64,000 bases of DNA from Aurifilum marmelostoma. Taxonomy: Eukaryota; Ascomycota; Sordariomycetes; Diaporthales; Cryphonectriaceae. The stretch covers positions 434,001 through 498,000 of the forward strand of contig JAMXSV010000015.1 in NCBI GenBank assembly GCA_027559495.1. Direction: 5' to 3'. Below are positions 1 through 10,821 of this stretch, piece after piece; positions within the stretch are counted from its first letter, which is position 1; each line of letters starts with the position of its first letter. The notes beneath the pieces are model-generated. The model did not search any database, was not told where the DNA came from, and saw only the letters and a program-made list of their open reading frames with translations. A program made the position numbers and the translations under genes.

Positions 1-1334
1 GTGGGTCCCCTAAACAGCCCTCCATGGAAACTGGGGCTCATCTGGGCAGGAAAGGAAAAAAAATAAAAGGGGGGGGGGGAGGGGTGGCTATGGCGAAACT
101 AAACTTTTTGCTTGGCTACAGCGCCGCCCTTGTTTGGTTCCTTGATTGGGACAATTGCCGAAGGGCATTAAAGTAGCTCCTCAGGGCCATGTTACATACT
201 AAGTGGCAGCAGCATATCAGTGCATGACATGCGTGGCGTAGTGAATACGTATGACACGAGGCTACAAAAATATACGCCGACGAGGAAAGAAAGGAAAATG
301 AAAGAAGAAGAAAATTCCTCACCCATGTCGCATCATGGGATGGATGGCTGAAAGCTGCCAAAGGGTCGAGAGACCGGCACAACGGCAAGGACAGCAGCAT
401 CAGAGATGAAAGGAGGGTGACGACGCGGCCAGCGGCTTTCACCGTTCAGGTCTGTCTAAGAGGTCAGGAGATCGTTGTGTGCAACGTCTCCCAGGGGGTC
501 ACTGCATCCACCTCCAGGGCTGCTCACCATCCTAGGCCACGACCGACCGTGCGATTCACACAAGGTTATCACGCAAGCATCGCCCGGGTGTCACGGTGCG
601 ATCCGCACTGAACAGGTGGGGAGGGACGAGGCGGAGAGGCCCTCACCCTCTGGGCCCGAAGACAGGGGTGCATCGAAACCAAACGTCGGCCGAGGAGGAT
701 GGCGGTCTTGCGAGCGGGGCCAGAATTGTTTCCTACCGCCTTGTCTTGGTCGAGTTTATTCTTCCTTTTCCTCTTTTCTTGTTCTTCTTGCTTTTGTTCT
801 GTTTCCTTGCCCCCACTATTTCTCACCTTTCCCCCACAAAAAGAGGATGCCGTGTCGTCCTTCTCCTTTGACTATGGCCCGTTGTCGGAAGCATGTAATG
901 GTTTCAATACCGAGGGTCCCGACGATGCGGACGAGAACAAGTCATATCGTGGTATATATTACATAAATATATGCGCCTTAGTGCCTTCAGATCTGGTGAC
1001 GATCGTCAGGCACGGTTGGTTCGAGACTATCTGTAGACGAATTAACATAGTATATCATGAGGATAACAGGGAATGATCCTCGACATGGCCCATAAATAAA
1101 GACATGAATATAATAATATCTGTGAAATGGATTTATGTGTACCTGAAAGACGTCCCAATGTTGTGCGCGGCTGCACCTCTATTGTCTATTCTTATGTAAT
1201 TGCATAAAAGCCTTGTCTCATAACTTGCATAACAACATAAATCTTATGGCTTCATATGTCATTATTATCATCATCATCATCTAGCCCAAAGGCTTCTAAA
1301 AAGGACAACAGATCAAACAATACAAGACAGACTT
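1..1334. other. Intergenic, no gene seen
   Basis: I see no supportable gene. The left end carries a short A run and a G9 run (about 69-79). The part from about 1080 to 1334 is AT-richer and is probably the 3' untranslated region of the minus-strand gene that ends at 1335. The open frames in this stretch look compositionally random and lack recognisable motifs. Confidence 0.6.
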
Positions 1335-1715
1335 CTAGTTGATGACCCAGGTGACGGTAATATGGCCCAAGCTCTCATCCCCAAACTTTTTAAAAACAGC
1401 CGGCGACACATCAATATCGCTGGCCCCGCAGCCCGCGCACCGGTCCGTGATGGCCGCCTTCACTGACGTACTGCCCACCGTAATGGTCACCGTCTGCTTG
1501 CACACCGGCGACGTGTTCGGGTTGGCGTATGTCCCGTAGACCGCCGAGGGGACGGCCACAATCATGTCGGTGTCGCTGTTGGTCACGCCGCAGGCGCCTA
1601 GGCCTGGGGCGTAGAAGGTCATCTTGCCTGAGTTGGAGCGCGGCTGGAGTTGGGGGAGGGCCGAGGTGAGGGTGGCAGCGAAGATGGTGATAAATGTGAT
1701 CTTCATTTTGGACAA
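1335..1715 (-). CDS. Small secreted RlpA-like double-psi beta-barrel protein
   Basis: A single-exon gene for about 126 residues. The first 19-20 residues form a typical secretion signal (MSKMKITF..., a hydrophobic core, then ..SALP), followed by a short pro-like stretch ending in PR. The mature part has the hallmarks of the RlpA-like/barwin/expansin-type double-psi beta-barrel: a TFYAPGLGACG opening, a central DMIVAVP segment, conserved cysteines, and the DRCAGCGASDIDVSPAVF block near the end. Family members in fungi are small extracellular proteins, some of them allergens or plant-interaction proteins; most have no demonstrated enzyme activity. Translation could begin at the first Met (1715) or at the second, three codons later; both keep the signal peptide. 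No intron is needed. The neighbourhood is gene-poor and gives no functional hint. Extracellular location is inferred from the signal peptide. Confidence 0.85.
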   Translation of the reverse strand: MSKMKITFITIFAATLTSALPQLQPRSNSGKMTFYAPGLGACGVTNSDTDMIVAVPSAVYGTYANPNTSPVCKQTVTITVGSTSVKAAITDRCAGCGASDIDVSPAVFKKFGDESLGHITVTWVIN

Positions 1716-4207
1716 GGATCTAAGGAAAGACTGGGTTGGGTCGCGAAGTGGAAAGATTGGTTTTCAATGAGGTTGTGTGTACGGCGCTGCCGGTATGGAT
1801 ATTGGTCAAGTCTTGCTCGACAACCAGGCACAATGGTGTGTCTAAGTGACCGTGTATGAGAGAGAGAGAAGGAATGAATGAATGTCTGTATTCTTCCCCC
1901 TCAATGAGTGACAGAAGATGGCCAGCTGTGTTTTGCACAATCGAGATGGAAGCCATATCACCTCCTTATGTATTCTCTGCTAGTCAGTGGCTATCATAAA
2001 TTCTCTCAAGCTACAATGGTCCTCCTGCGCTTGGACACCACCAGCTCCCTCAAAAATGCAGATTTTCTAGAAGAGTCTTCATCAGTGTAGGTAAAAGCTA
2101 CGAGAGTATTTCTTGCGTGACTCGAGAAGGCCCGACAGTAATTACGACTGGCAACTCAGAAAATGCCTGCCTCGAGATCGCCGTGCTACGAGTTATTAAC
2201 TAGTACAAGGGGTAATGATAACTATCGGAAAAGACTGCTGTTCTATGGTAGTCTGTCCGGGGTCAAGCCGATGGCGCCCACCTTCCGGTTCACAAATGAG
2301 GATGAGCATTTATCCTGTACGCCTAGATAGGTCACTGAGGGAGGATAAACTAAGGATGTTCGGCTAATTAGTAGATTTGTGTCCTCGGACTTGTTCTCTC
2401 TCCAGGCAAAAACTACTTGACTGGTCGGCTTGGGGACCCGGAGAGGCACACCTTCTTTCGTCATATCACTGAGTATGTATATATGCATACAGATAGATAT
2501 ACAGGAATTATTCTCTTCGCAGCCCATCATGCAACAATGCCCCAGTATAAAGCCAGAAATAACCCCCGTCTAAAATACAACGAGGAGAGAACAGGTCAAA
2601 AGGGGGAAGGGATGACAACAACAAAAGATCAACATTCTTTGACACCAAACAGCAACTCTAGCAAGATTTGTCGAGACGGCTTCACAACTAGCAATGCAAG
2701 GCACCGGTCCGCCTCGCCTCTCCACGCGGCCCTAGCCCCTGGTGCGGTCAAATCCTCCGCCGGCGGCGCCGGCGCTCTGCCAGTCGACCCTTGTCTGTCT
2801 TTACGTGTCCTGGTATCAAATGTCTCCTCGTCCGAGCAGACACAAGCCGACACGCCTGGGTTCAACTTGTAGAGGCCGATCTGTACAGGGCGAGGCAGGG
2901 ATCCGGATGATATTTATAGTGATCTTGAAACTTGACTGTATTCCTTGCTGGACATCCCATCTCCGAGCCAGGTAGGGTGGTACATTGCCAGGAAACCACA
3001 CGCGCACACTTTATGTTTCTAAATATTCATTATATGGCACGCAGAAAAACTCCTCATGCTAGCAAGAACATGTTCACAACGACAACGCGCACACACTAAT
3101 GCACGCAGTGACTCCTCCTCCTGCCTCGCCTCCGATGGCGTCTCCGTTGATTCTCCCTACTGTAACTCAATGACTCGACTGATATTCGCATCCAGCACCG
3201 GCTTTCTGAACAAGCAAGCGCGCGTGTGGACAGTGCATGTGTGGGAGAGGAATTAATCCCCCAATCAACAGATGCGAGTTGATGCCTTCGAGGGCCGTCG
3301 GAAGACGACCTTCTCTTAGTCGTGGAGGATTCGGATCAGTGTGTTGGTTATAGTCAATGATTTGATCATACAATATCCAATTTGTCGTTAAATCGCATTA
3401 CACAATGAACAAAATACAGTCGTTGATTCGCAAGTACGTCGTGCATGGCACTCTCAGCCTTCCAATCACGGTAGCAATTGATATGAGGACACATGACAAA
3501 GACAAAAAAGCAGCTCCCATGCTGGAACAGGGAAATAAACGTCGTCTTTCTGGTACCTCGCCATCCTTCTCTTACTCAAAACTGCTCGGCCATCTCTCAA
3601 CTGAAGGATGTCGCGACTCGCTCCCGGAGATAGCAACCGGCATCAACCGCCACGCCGCACCACCCCTTAAGTCCACTGACAAATCTATTACAATGACACT
3701 ACCTGAGACTGCGAGAGGCGTGCCTATACTGTAAAAATTTAATATTAGGCATGTCGAGTACAGAGGGAAAATATACCAAGACGCCATCAATTAATCCAAC
3801 CTAGGGTCATGACCATCCTAAACTCGGCATAGGTCTCGGTGTCAAAACATCTCAGCCACCTGAACATCGAGATCCTATAGCAATCCCTTATTCGCTCAGA
3901 GCTTCAGTCTTCTGTCCGGCGCGAGGTGGACATAGATGTAAATGTTTGTCCTAAGTCCAGACGCGAGAAGAGATGGACTGCTCCCTAGTGGTGGCCATCA
4001 TGCGGGTGAGTGACAATCTTTCGTAGCAGTGCTTGAGAATAGAGGGATGAGGTTAAATAGACGGTATTTCTCAGTCATGATGGGTGCCTCTTTGACGAGA
4101 TGAGACATCAAGGAGACAGACAGGAATCACCCACTTCGTCCACTCCTAACAACAAACCCTTGGGAAGTCATATCACCGTGCACGTAGTATATCTCACGTC
4201 CAACAAC
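1716..4207. other. Intergenic, no gene seen
   Basis: About 2.5 kb between divergent genes (secreted barrel protein to the left, aldo-keto reductase to the right). It is AT-richer than the coding DNA. Only short overlapping open frames occur, none with recognisable motifs. It presumably contains both promoters; I could not assign a TATA box or a regulator site. Confidence 0.55.
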
Positions 4208-5418
4208 ATGAGCTCCCAGATCACCATCGCGGGGAAGGCCGTTGGACCCGTCGGCTTTGGCATGATGAGCAAGCTCCTTCCTACCCTACCTGCTGGCCCT
4301 GACCGGTTTCAGATATGATGGCCGCGGGCTGACACCACCACTACCAACCAGGCCTGACCTACCCATGGAAGAACATAGACCTTCCGGCAGCAGCAGAGGT
4401 GATGAAGGCGTCGCTCGAGCAGGGCGCCAACTTCTGGAATGGGGTAAGCGAGCAGACACCCTCTCGTCACTTACAGACCACACATCTCTGACCAGCTTGA
4501 CCCACCAGGGCCTGTTCTACGGCAGCCCAGACCACAACTCGTTACACCTGCTCCAGTACTACTTCAGCCAGTACCCAGAGGACGCCGACAAGGTAGTTCT
4601 GTCCATCAAGGGCGCGTACGACGCAGCGACGCACTTGCCGACAGGGAGCCCCAAGGCCATCCGCGCATCGGTCGACACCGCGCTTGGCATCCTCGGCGGG
4701 CGCAAGAAGATCGACGTGTTCGAGCTGGCGCGTGTGGACCCCAAGGTCCCCATAGAGGAGAGCGTCGGGACGCTGGCCGCGCTCGTGTCTGAGGGCAAGA
4801 TCGGTGGCGTTGGGCTGAGCGAGGTCAGCGCTCAGACGATCCGCCGGGCTGCAAAGATCACGGAGATCGCAGCGGTGGAGGTCGAGCTCAGCCTGTTCAC
4901 GACCGATCCCCTGACCAATGGCATCGTAGCCGCATGTGAGGAACGTAAGTTATAGCCCTGACAAATGGACGGTTGTCTTGTTGAGAAATCCCTCTTGATG
5001 ATACTGACAAGAGATCATAGTCGACATCCCCATTGTCGCTTACAGCCCCGTCAGCCGCGGCTTTCTCACGGGCCAGATACGAAAACGCGAGGATATGGAC
5101 CCGGCAGACACGCGCCTCCATTTTGCGCGGTTCCAGCCTGATGTTTTCAGCCAGAACCTCAAGCTGGTCGATGCGGTCCAGCAGATCGCCGCGCGCAAGG
5201 GAGTGCCGCTCGCTCCAGTGGCGATCGCGTGGACGAAACACCAGGGGAAGAAGATCCTCCCGCTGCCAGGTGCGAGCAAGACTGAGCAGGTGGTGCAGAA
5301 CTGCACAGAGGTGCAGCTCAGCGAGGAAGACCTGGCTGAGATCCGCAAGGTACTAGATGCCTTGCCAGTTGCTGGGGCTCGCTACGGTGGGCCCTTTGAG
5401 GCTCAGCTGAACGGTTAG
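4208..5418 (+). CDS. Aldo-keto reductase, pyridoxal reductase-like (PLR family)
   Basis: Four exons: 4208-4268, 4352-4443, 4509-4944 and 5021-5418, giving 328 residues. The protein resembles fission yeast Plr1-type pyridoxal reductases, NADPH-dependent aldo-keto reductases that reduce pyridoxal to pyridoxine in vitamin B6 salvage. Visible hallmarks are the N-terminal VGPVGFGMMS strand, the GANFWNGGLFYGSP segment with the presumed catalytic Tyr55, DKVVLSIKG with the active-site Lys, the FELARVDPKVPIEE block, the GLSEVSA strand, and PIVAYSPVSRGFLTG. A C-terminal nucleotide-binding LPGASKTEQVVQN segment is present. The first intron uses a GC donor (A|GCAAGC) with a normal CCAG acceptor: no GT donor in the area restores the frame, and GC-AG splicing gives the conserved MMSLTYPW join. 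The start at 4208 places the barrel's first strand at the N terminus, as in the family. Substrate is inferred from family resemblance. Confidence 0.9.
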
Positions 5419-7011
5419 ATAATATTGGAAGACGTCCATCTTCTTCGTAGCGATCTACAACCGACATCCCCTCTTACTTGAACATTTCTCTGCTTCTTGT
5501 TTCTTCCTGCGCTTATCCTAGGGCATTATGGTCCAACTGCAGCTGGTGTCTGTCTGGTTCCCTCGCATCTGCCCCTCTGGGGAGGAAGAGATATTGTGAA
5601 ACACTGACAGCTGCTCTAGACCCATAGCCAATGGCGCCCTGTCGGGGCAGGAATGGTACGATCAACGGACAGAGCGGCAGCCGCATGATCAGGTTCGGGT
5701 TTCAGAAGAGCAGAGAAGAACATGAAGGCCTCAGCTTGGACCCAGCGTAGCTCTCCCCTCTGCGTGTGGGAAGGGAGGAGGAGTAAGGAAGGGCAAGCTT
5801 TTTTCTCTGTCGCATATATTAGATTCCGAGACCGAACCTTCTCCCTTTTTAAGGTTGCATTATCGTGCCTGAAGATCCGTGGCTGACAATCAAGCCGCAG
5901 CGCTGATCCATTTCAGCCAGGAAGATTGGCAGTGGCCATGGTCGTCTGATCTCGACCAGTCGATTGGGTATTGTGAACTTTTTGATGGGCCGTTGATGGA
6001 GAAGACTAGAATTGATGGCATTTGCTTGCGAAAGCAATACGTTTTCTGTTCTCCATCTGTGGTGGGCACGTTTTGACCCTTGAATTGTTTTGGAATTGTT
6101 CAGAGCCCCAACAATGCAGCACCGCAAAGCCCCTACGACACACGCCAGGTCGCAGGGGACCAGGGACTTAAGCCCAGAAGAGGGTTGCGGGGCGGAGTCC
6201 TCCGCTGGGTTGGATGATGACGACGGAGCGTGGAGCGTAGATCCTGCATCTCGCCAGGCGCTACAGACCCCTGTAGACCCTTGAGATTCAGGGCCCCAGA
6301 ATCCAAGAGCCAGTGCCCCAGAACCTAGAACCCAGCGCCTGTGGCACCCTCTCAGGCCTCTCGGCAGGGCAGTGAACTGCTGTGCAGGCTGTGGCAGCTA
6401 GACGACCCTGCTCCAGCCTCCCTCCCGCCTCCCCAGCCTTGCTAAGTCGACCCCCTGGACAACCTAATGCTGCCCTTTTTATTCTTTATTTTTATTTTTA
6501 TCTCTAACTTCCAATCCCCATCAAAAGAGTCCGCCACCCAGTCAATCAATCCGTCGTTCCGGTCAGGCACCAAAGACGACGACACATACCCAACATACGA
6601 ACGAACGACGATGCAATTGATCCTCGTCCTCTTCTGCTCCATCGTTGATTCCATGATGTGGTGAATAAACAATCATCACGACCACAGACGACCCGACTCG
6701 ATCAGTGACGCGAGGGGGGGGTTGAGGCCCATTCGGCACAGGTCAACACAACGCCTACTCACTCACTCCCATTCCAACGCCATCGCCACCTAGCAAGGGC
6801 AAGACCGAGACCAAGCTCCGGACGACCACAGTGCCAGCGCTACGCGACGGTCTCACCGTCATAACAGCAAATCAGCCAGGAACCCACAGCATCGACACCA
6901 ACTCAATCACATCTCGACCCCTCTCCTTTGTCGCCCCTTGCGGGCCATTTTCCCTCTCCTATCCTCAAACCACCAGCCCACCGGCAGCGACATCATCTGT
7001 TCACGTCCAAG
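5419..7011. other. Intergenic and long 5' leader of the Sec2-like gene
   Basis: About 1.6 kb with no supportable gene. A T-rich stretch (about 6474-6503) precedes a CA/CT-rich segment (about 6730-7011) typical of a transcribed fungal 5' leader, so the downstream gene probably has a leader of several hundred bases. A G-run lies at about 6713-6721. Confidence 0.5.
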
Positions 7012-7998
7012 ATGTCAAGCACCATGACCCTCACCATGCCGGTCCTACCACCACCACGGCTTAGCACCATCCCATGTTGCCCAAAGTGCGGCAACGACCT
7101 CTCCCTAACCTTCAATCCGACTGCCAACTCCTCCCTGGCCAGCCAGGACGGCGCCGAGACCGCTACCGCCGCAGCCCTCGAAGCAGCCCAGCGCCAAATC
7201 GACGACCTCCAGGCCCAGATCCGCCTACTCAACGCCAAAGCCACGGCGGCTGTCGACCGCTGGGCCGACTACGAGGATGAGCTGACGACACTTCGAAAGG
7301 ACCTGCAGAGGGAACGCCAGGGCAGCGTCACACCTCAGACCCCCACAGTGCATACCCCGACCTCGCCGCCCAGAAACAATAACAACATCACCGGAAGCCC
7401 TTCCGCCGGAGTCTCCAGCTTCGCCACCGCGGCCACCAACAGGATCTCAGCCCTGCTGAGCCGCAAGTCCACACCCAACCTGAAGGCGGTGCCGAATCCG
7501 GGCCACCAGCAGAGCTACAGCACCTCCAATCTCCTCCCTACCCCGCCCCCCAGCGGCGGCGCCGCTCCAGGCCACGCCAAGGGCTACAGCACCTCGGCCC
7601 TGCAGACACCCAGGTCCCCGCTGTCCCTGTCGCTGTCGAGCGGTCAGGTTCTCTCCTACACGCCGGGCGCTTCTCCGGCTCCCTCCACCGATGACCTGCT
7701 GGATGCCCTGACCAGGGAGCAGGGCATGCGCCTCGCAGCCGAAGGGAAACTGAACGACACGAGCCGCGAGGTCGAGGAGCTGAGCGTCACCCTGTTTGAG
7801 CAGGCTAACGAGATGGTGGCCACCGAGCGGAGGGCGCGGGCACAGCTGGAGGAGAGGGTGGGGGAGCTGGAGAGGAGGGACAAGGACAAGGGACGGCGGC
7901 TGCAGAGGCTGGAGAGCGCGATGACGAGGATCGAGAGGGCGAGAAACCTGCTGAAGGAGGAGGTCGTCGTGAAAGAGAAGCAGGATGAGGGCAGGTAA
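7012..7998 (+). CDS. Sec2-type Rab guanine nucleotide exchange factor
   Basis: A single exon of 328 residues from the ATG at 7012. An earlier in-frame Met at 6928 adds 28 leader-like residues and is less likely. The C-terminal third is a predicted coiled coil with the Sec2p GEF signature (VEELSVTLFEQANEMVATERR, then LERRDKDKGRRLQRLESAMTRIERA). A short N-terminal CCPKCGNDLSL segment has paired cysteines, and a first coiled coil lies near residues 55-100. Between them is a Ser/Pro-rich linker with ATNRISALLSRKSTPNL. In yeast, Sec2 activates the Rab GTPase Sec4 on post-Golgi secretory vesicles and so drives polarised exocytosis. In filamentous fungi shorter Sec2-domain proteins of this kind are common. 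The role in hyphal-tip secretion is inferred from the family. The gene converges on pus4 downstream. Confidence 0.85.
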   Translation: MSSTMTLTMPVLPPPRLSTIPCCPKCGNDLSLTFNPTANSSLASQDGAETATAAALEAAQRQIDDLQAQIRLLNAKATAAVDRWADYEDELTTLRKDLQRERQGSVTPQTPTVHTPTSPPRNNNNITGSPSAGVSSFATAATNRISALLSRKSTPNLKAVPNPGHQQSYSTSNLLPTPPPSGGAAPGHAKGYSTSALQTPRSPLSLSLSSGQVLSYTPGASPAPSTDDLLDALTREQGMRLAAEGKLNDTSREVEELSVTLFEQANEMVATERRARAQLEERVGELERRDKDKGRRLQRLESAMTRIERARNLLKEEVVVKEKQDEGR

Positions 7999-8512
7999 TA
8001 TGGTCCCGAGTAGGGCCGAATGACGAGAGAGTATGGTGGTGGCATTGGATTTTTGTTGTTCTGATCATCTTCATTTTGTCTCTTCTTCTTTCTCTATTCG
8101 GCGAGCGCTGACTGAGACGAGCTGCCTTTACTTCGGCTCTGACGATTTACGACCTGACGAGGCTTGCATAGATTGGATACCGGGTTGCAAGGTGTTGGAC
8201 GGAGTTGTCGAGGCCTCAAGGCAGCGGATATTTATTGCACACAAAGTGATCACTCTATAAGGTAGCAAGAGAATGCATTTTTCAGAAGGAGGTGCTTTAG
8301 TCTTTTCTCTTCATTCAACCTCACTCCTATCCCAGCACCTGCGATGGTCGTAGAACCTTCCATTAGTCCACTGTGGACAATTGAACAGAAGAGAGTCCGT
8401 GCAATAAGAAAATTTGGGGGGTATTTTCAATATCAAGATCGGCAGGGATCATTCGTCAAGAGCAGAGTGACCATCACTGTTTCCGCCTGAGCGAGAGAGT
8501 TACGAGAGACTC
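7999..8512. other. Intergenic between convergent genes
   Basis: About 0.5 kb between the 3' ends of the Sec2-like gene (+) and pus4 (-). It holds no gene and presumably contains both 3' untranslated regions and polyadenylation sites. Confidence 0.55.
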
Positions 8513-10062
8513 CTAGGCAGGGAGCGCGGCGGCTGGCTCCATCTTGGAACTGCTCTCGGCCTTGGGGGATGCTGCTCGTGATGCGGTCTCGGACCCGACC
8601 TCCTCCTGCTCCACCTTCTTGGGACTGCTCCCAGACCTGGGAGAGGCTGACCGCCGGGGGCTTCCAGCTCTGCCCTTGCCCTTCTTTGCTGCCTCCTCCT
8701 CCTCGCCGACCTTCTTCTGGGCCTCCTTCTCCCCGCCCTTGATGCCACCGGGCTGGTTCCAACGCCGCAGCATGTCCTCGAGCTTGGGGCTCCACACGTC
8801 CTCGCCCTTGGCGAGGTCGTCGTACTCGAGGCAGTTCTCGGTGCCTAGCACAAAGTCGCCCTGCCTGCTGCGGACCAGCTCCGCCATCAGACCCGCGGAC
8901 CCAAGCTTCTCGCCCAGGTCGTGCGCAAACGACCGGACGTAGAAGCCAGAGGTACCCGTCATGCGTATCTTGACGGCCGGGGGGCCCTTGTCCTTCCATG
9001 GGGGCGGCGTGCCCGGGGTGACGGGGGGGGACGAGGTCGGAACCCTTGCCCTTGGGCGGCAGCTCGCCCAGGGCGCCGGACATAACGGGGGACGTGGCTT
9101 CGCCGTTGGCCTGTTGATTCCGCTGCTGCTGCTGCTGCTGCTGCCTGTTCCTGCTCTTCTTGGACTGGCGCTCGACGACCAGCTCGTCCTGCCTCTCCTC
9201 GAACTTGCGCTTCAGGTCGTTGTGCTCCGCGATGGCCTGGGTGTCGGCCTCTTCCTCCTCCTCGGTCATCTTCTTGCCCTCGGCCTGCTGCCTCTCGACG
9301 CGCCACAGCTGCTCGGCGTACTGCTTCTCCGCGGCAGTGGCCTCCTGCGTGGGCCAGTGGTGCTCGTGCGTGCCGGGCTCGTACCACTCGAGGATCTCGA
9401 CGTCGGTGACAGTGACCTCCCTGGTCTGGATCTCGCGCGGGATCGGCTTGCCCTCTCGCGCGTACTCATATAACGGCTTGCCCTCCATCTTGAGGGCCGA
9501 GAACAGGGGCGGCATCTGCTGGTAGGTGCCGCGGAAAGAGTCCAGGGCCTCCTCGACCTTGTCGCGCGTGATGTGGTCGTACGGCCGCTTCTTGAGCAGA
9601 TGACCGCACCGGTCGTAGGAGTCGGACGACGCCCCAAAGACCACCACCGTCTCGTACGTCTTGGTGCAGCCCAGAAACCCGTGTAAGGCCTTGGTGCCCT
9701 TTCCGACGCCCAGGATCAGCACGCCCGTAGCCATGGGATCCAGAGTGCCTCCATGGCCCATCTTGACCTCGATGGCCTGTTTGACCTTCCGCCGCCGGCG
9801 CTGCTGAAACTGATCCTCCTTGGCTCGGTCGGCGCGCATCTGCTCGAGCATGGGTTGGAAGAGTGCGGAGGGGTTGAAGTAGGTCTTGCAGTCGCGGATG
9901 ACCTGTGCAGAGGACATGCCGTAGGGCTTGTTGATGGCTATTCAGACGGCACGGACGAGCGTCAGAATTGGGCTATTTGGCTCACTCGCTAATGTTCCTA
10001 AGCCTGACGGTTCTGGAGCTGGGCTTACCGAAGACGCCGTCGAGGACACTTTGTGTCGCCAT
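8513..10062 (-). CDS. pus4: tRNA pseudouridine-55 synthase (Pus4/TruB family), one frame break
   Basis: Two exons: 10062-10029 and 9937-8513. The short first exon (MATQSVLDGVF) joins to AINKPYGMSSAQVIRD, the classic TruB opening. The catalytic motif GHGGTLDPMATGVL carries the catalytic Asp (about residue 78), followed by KTYETVVVFGASSDSYD and the RGTYQQMPPLFSALKMEGKPLYEYAREG block. The enzyme makes pseudouridine 55 in the T-loop of tRNAs in nucleus and mitochondria. A low-complexity insertion of about 130 residues, containing a run of seven Gln from a CAG tract (about 9122-9143), interrupts the domain, and the C terminus is a Lys/Ser/Glu-rich tail. The reading frame breaks at the C8 run (G8 on the given strand, 9023-9030): reading one base fewer joins ..GSDLVPP to VTPGTPPPW and then MTGTSGFYVRSFAHDLGEKLG, the conserved second half. 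With that, the product is about 485 residues. An assembly error is likelier than a pseudogene. Confidence 0.88.
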
Positions 10063-10821
10063 CTTGAGGAGTTGCTTTGCCTTCATTAAGGCTCAGCCTA
10101 CCCTTCAAAGGCGGGGAGGGGAAAGATCAAGCCCAAGCCTGATGTATGCGAAAAGACGATGGCAGCAGCACTGGAGTATGGAGGGAGAGGTGGAAAAAAA
10201 GAGGGGAGGTAAGAAGGGAAAAAAAAAGAGAGAGAGAAAAAGTAAATGGCAAGGAAGAGGGACAAATGCAGCCAGCTGCAATTCTGGTCGCGGATTTTCT
10301 TTGCAGGGAATTGAGTTGTTGCAGGCGGGAATCTGACAGGGAGGCGGCTTATCGATTAGGACCCGTGCTGCCATCTCAACCTGCGAGGACTAGATACTTA
10401 GTGAAAGGTACCGCTAGAAGTGGGGACAGCGTGATAAGTAGCAGGTACTTACTCAAGGTGGAGCCCGACGCTACCTCACAGGGCAATTTGAGTGAGATTC
10501 GAGATCCCTAGTAGTACACAGTACAATGACCTGCAGCATTTGCCCACTTCATGGGCCACCTCTAACAGGCGTACAATAGTAATAGTACCACCGCGGGTGC
10601 TGCATCTCGTCGCGTTTCCCCATTTCCATCTTCTGATCAGCTTCAAACGCAGTTTCTCACTCACAAAACCATCACCTTCTTTTTACAGGTACAAACTCAA
10701 CTCTTAACCACACCGATTCTATACCGTATTTCATCGGTTTCGTCAATTTGTTCTTAGCTCCTGTACCGTGCCTGGCCTCCAACGCCTAAGCCCCACCCTC
10801 CAACGGTCGGATTCGTCCAGC
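10063..10821. promoter_or_regulatory. Divergent promoter region of pus4 and the RFTS-domain gene
   Basis: About 760 bases separate two divergent start codons. A strongly purine-rich stretch lies at about 10185-10255 and a pyrimidine-rich stretch with short leaders at about 10600-10740. I cannot name specific factor sites. Confidence 0.5.

Noticed and set aside
9023..9030. Programmed ribosomal frameshifting as an explanation for the breaks
   Set aside because: Direction differs between genes and the sites are plain homopolymers in conserved genes not known to use it; sequence error is simpler.
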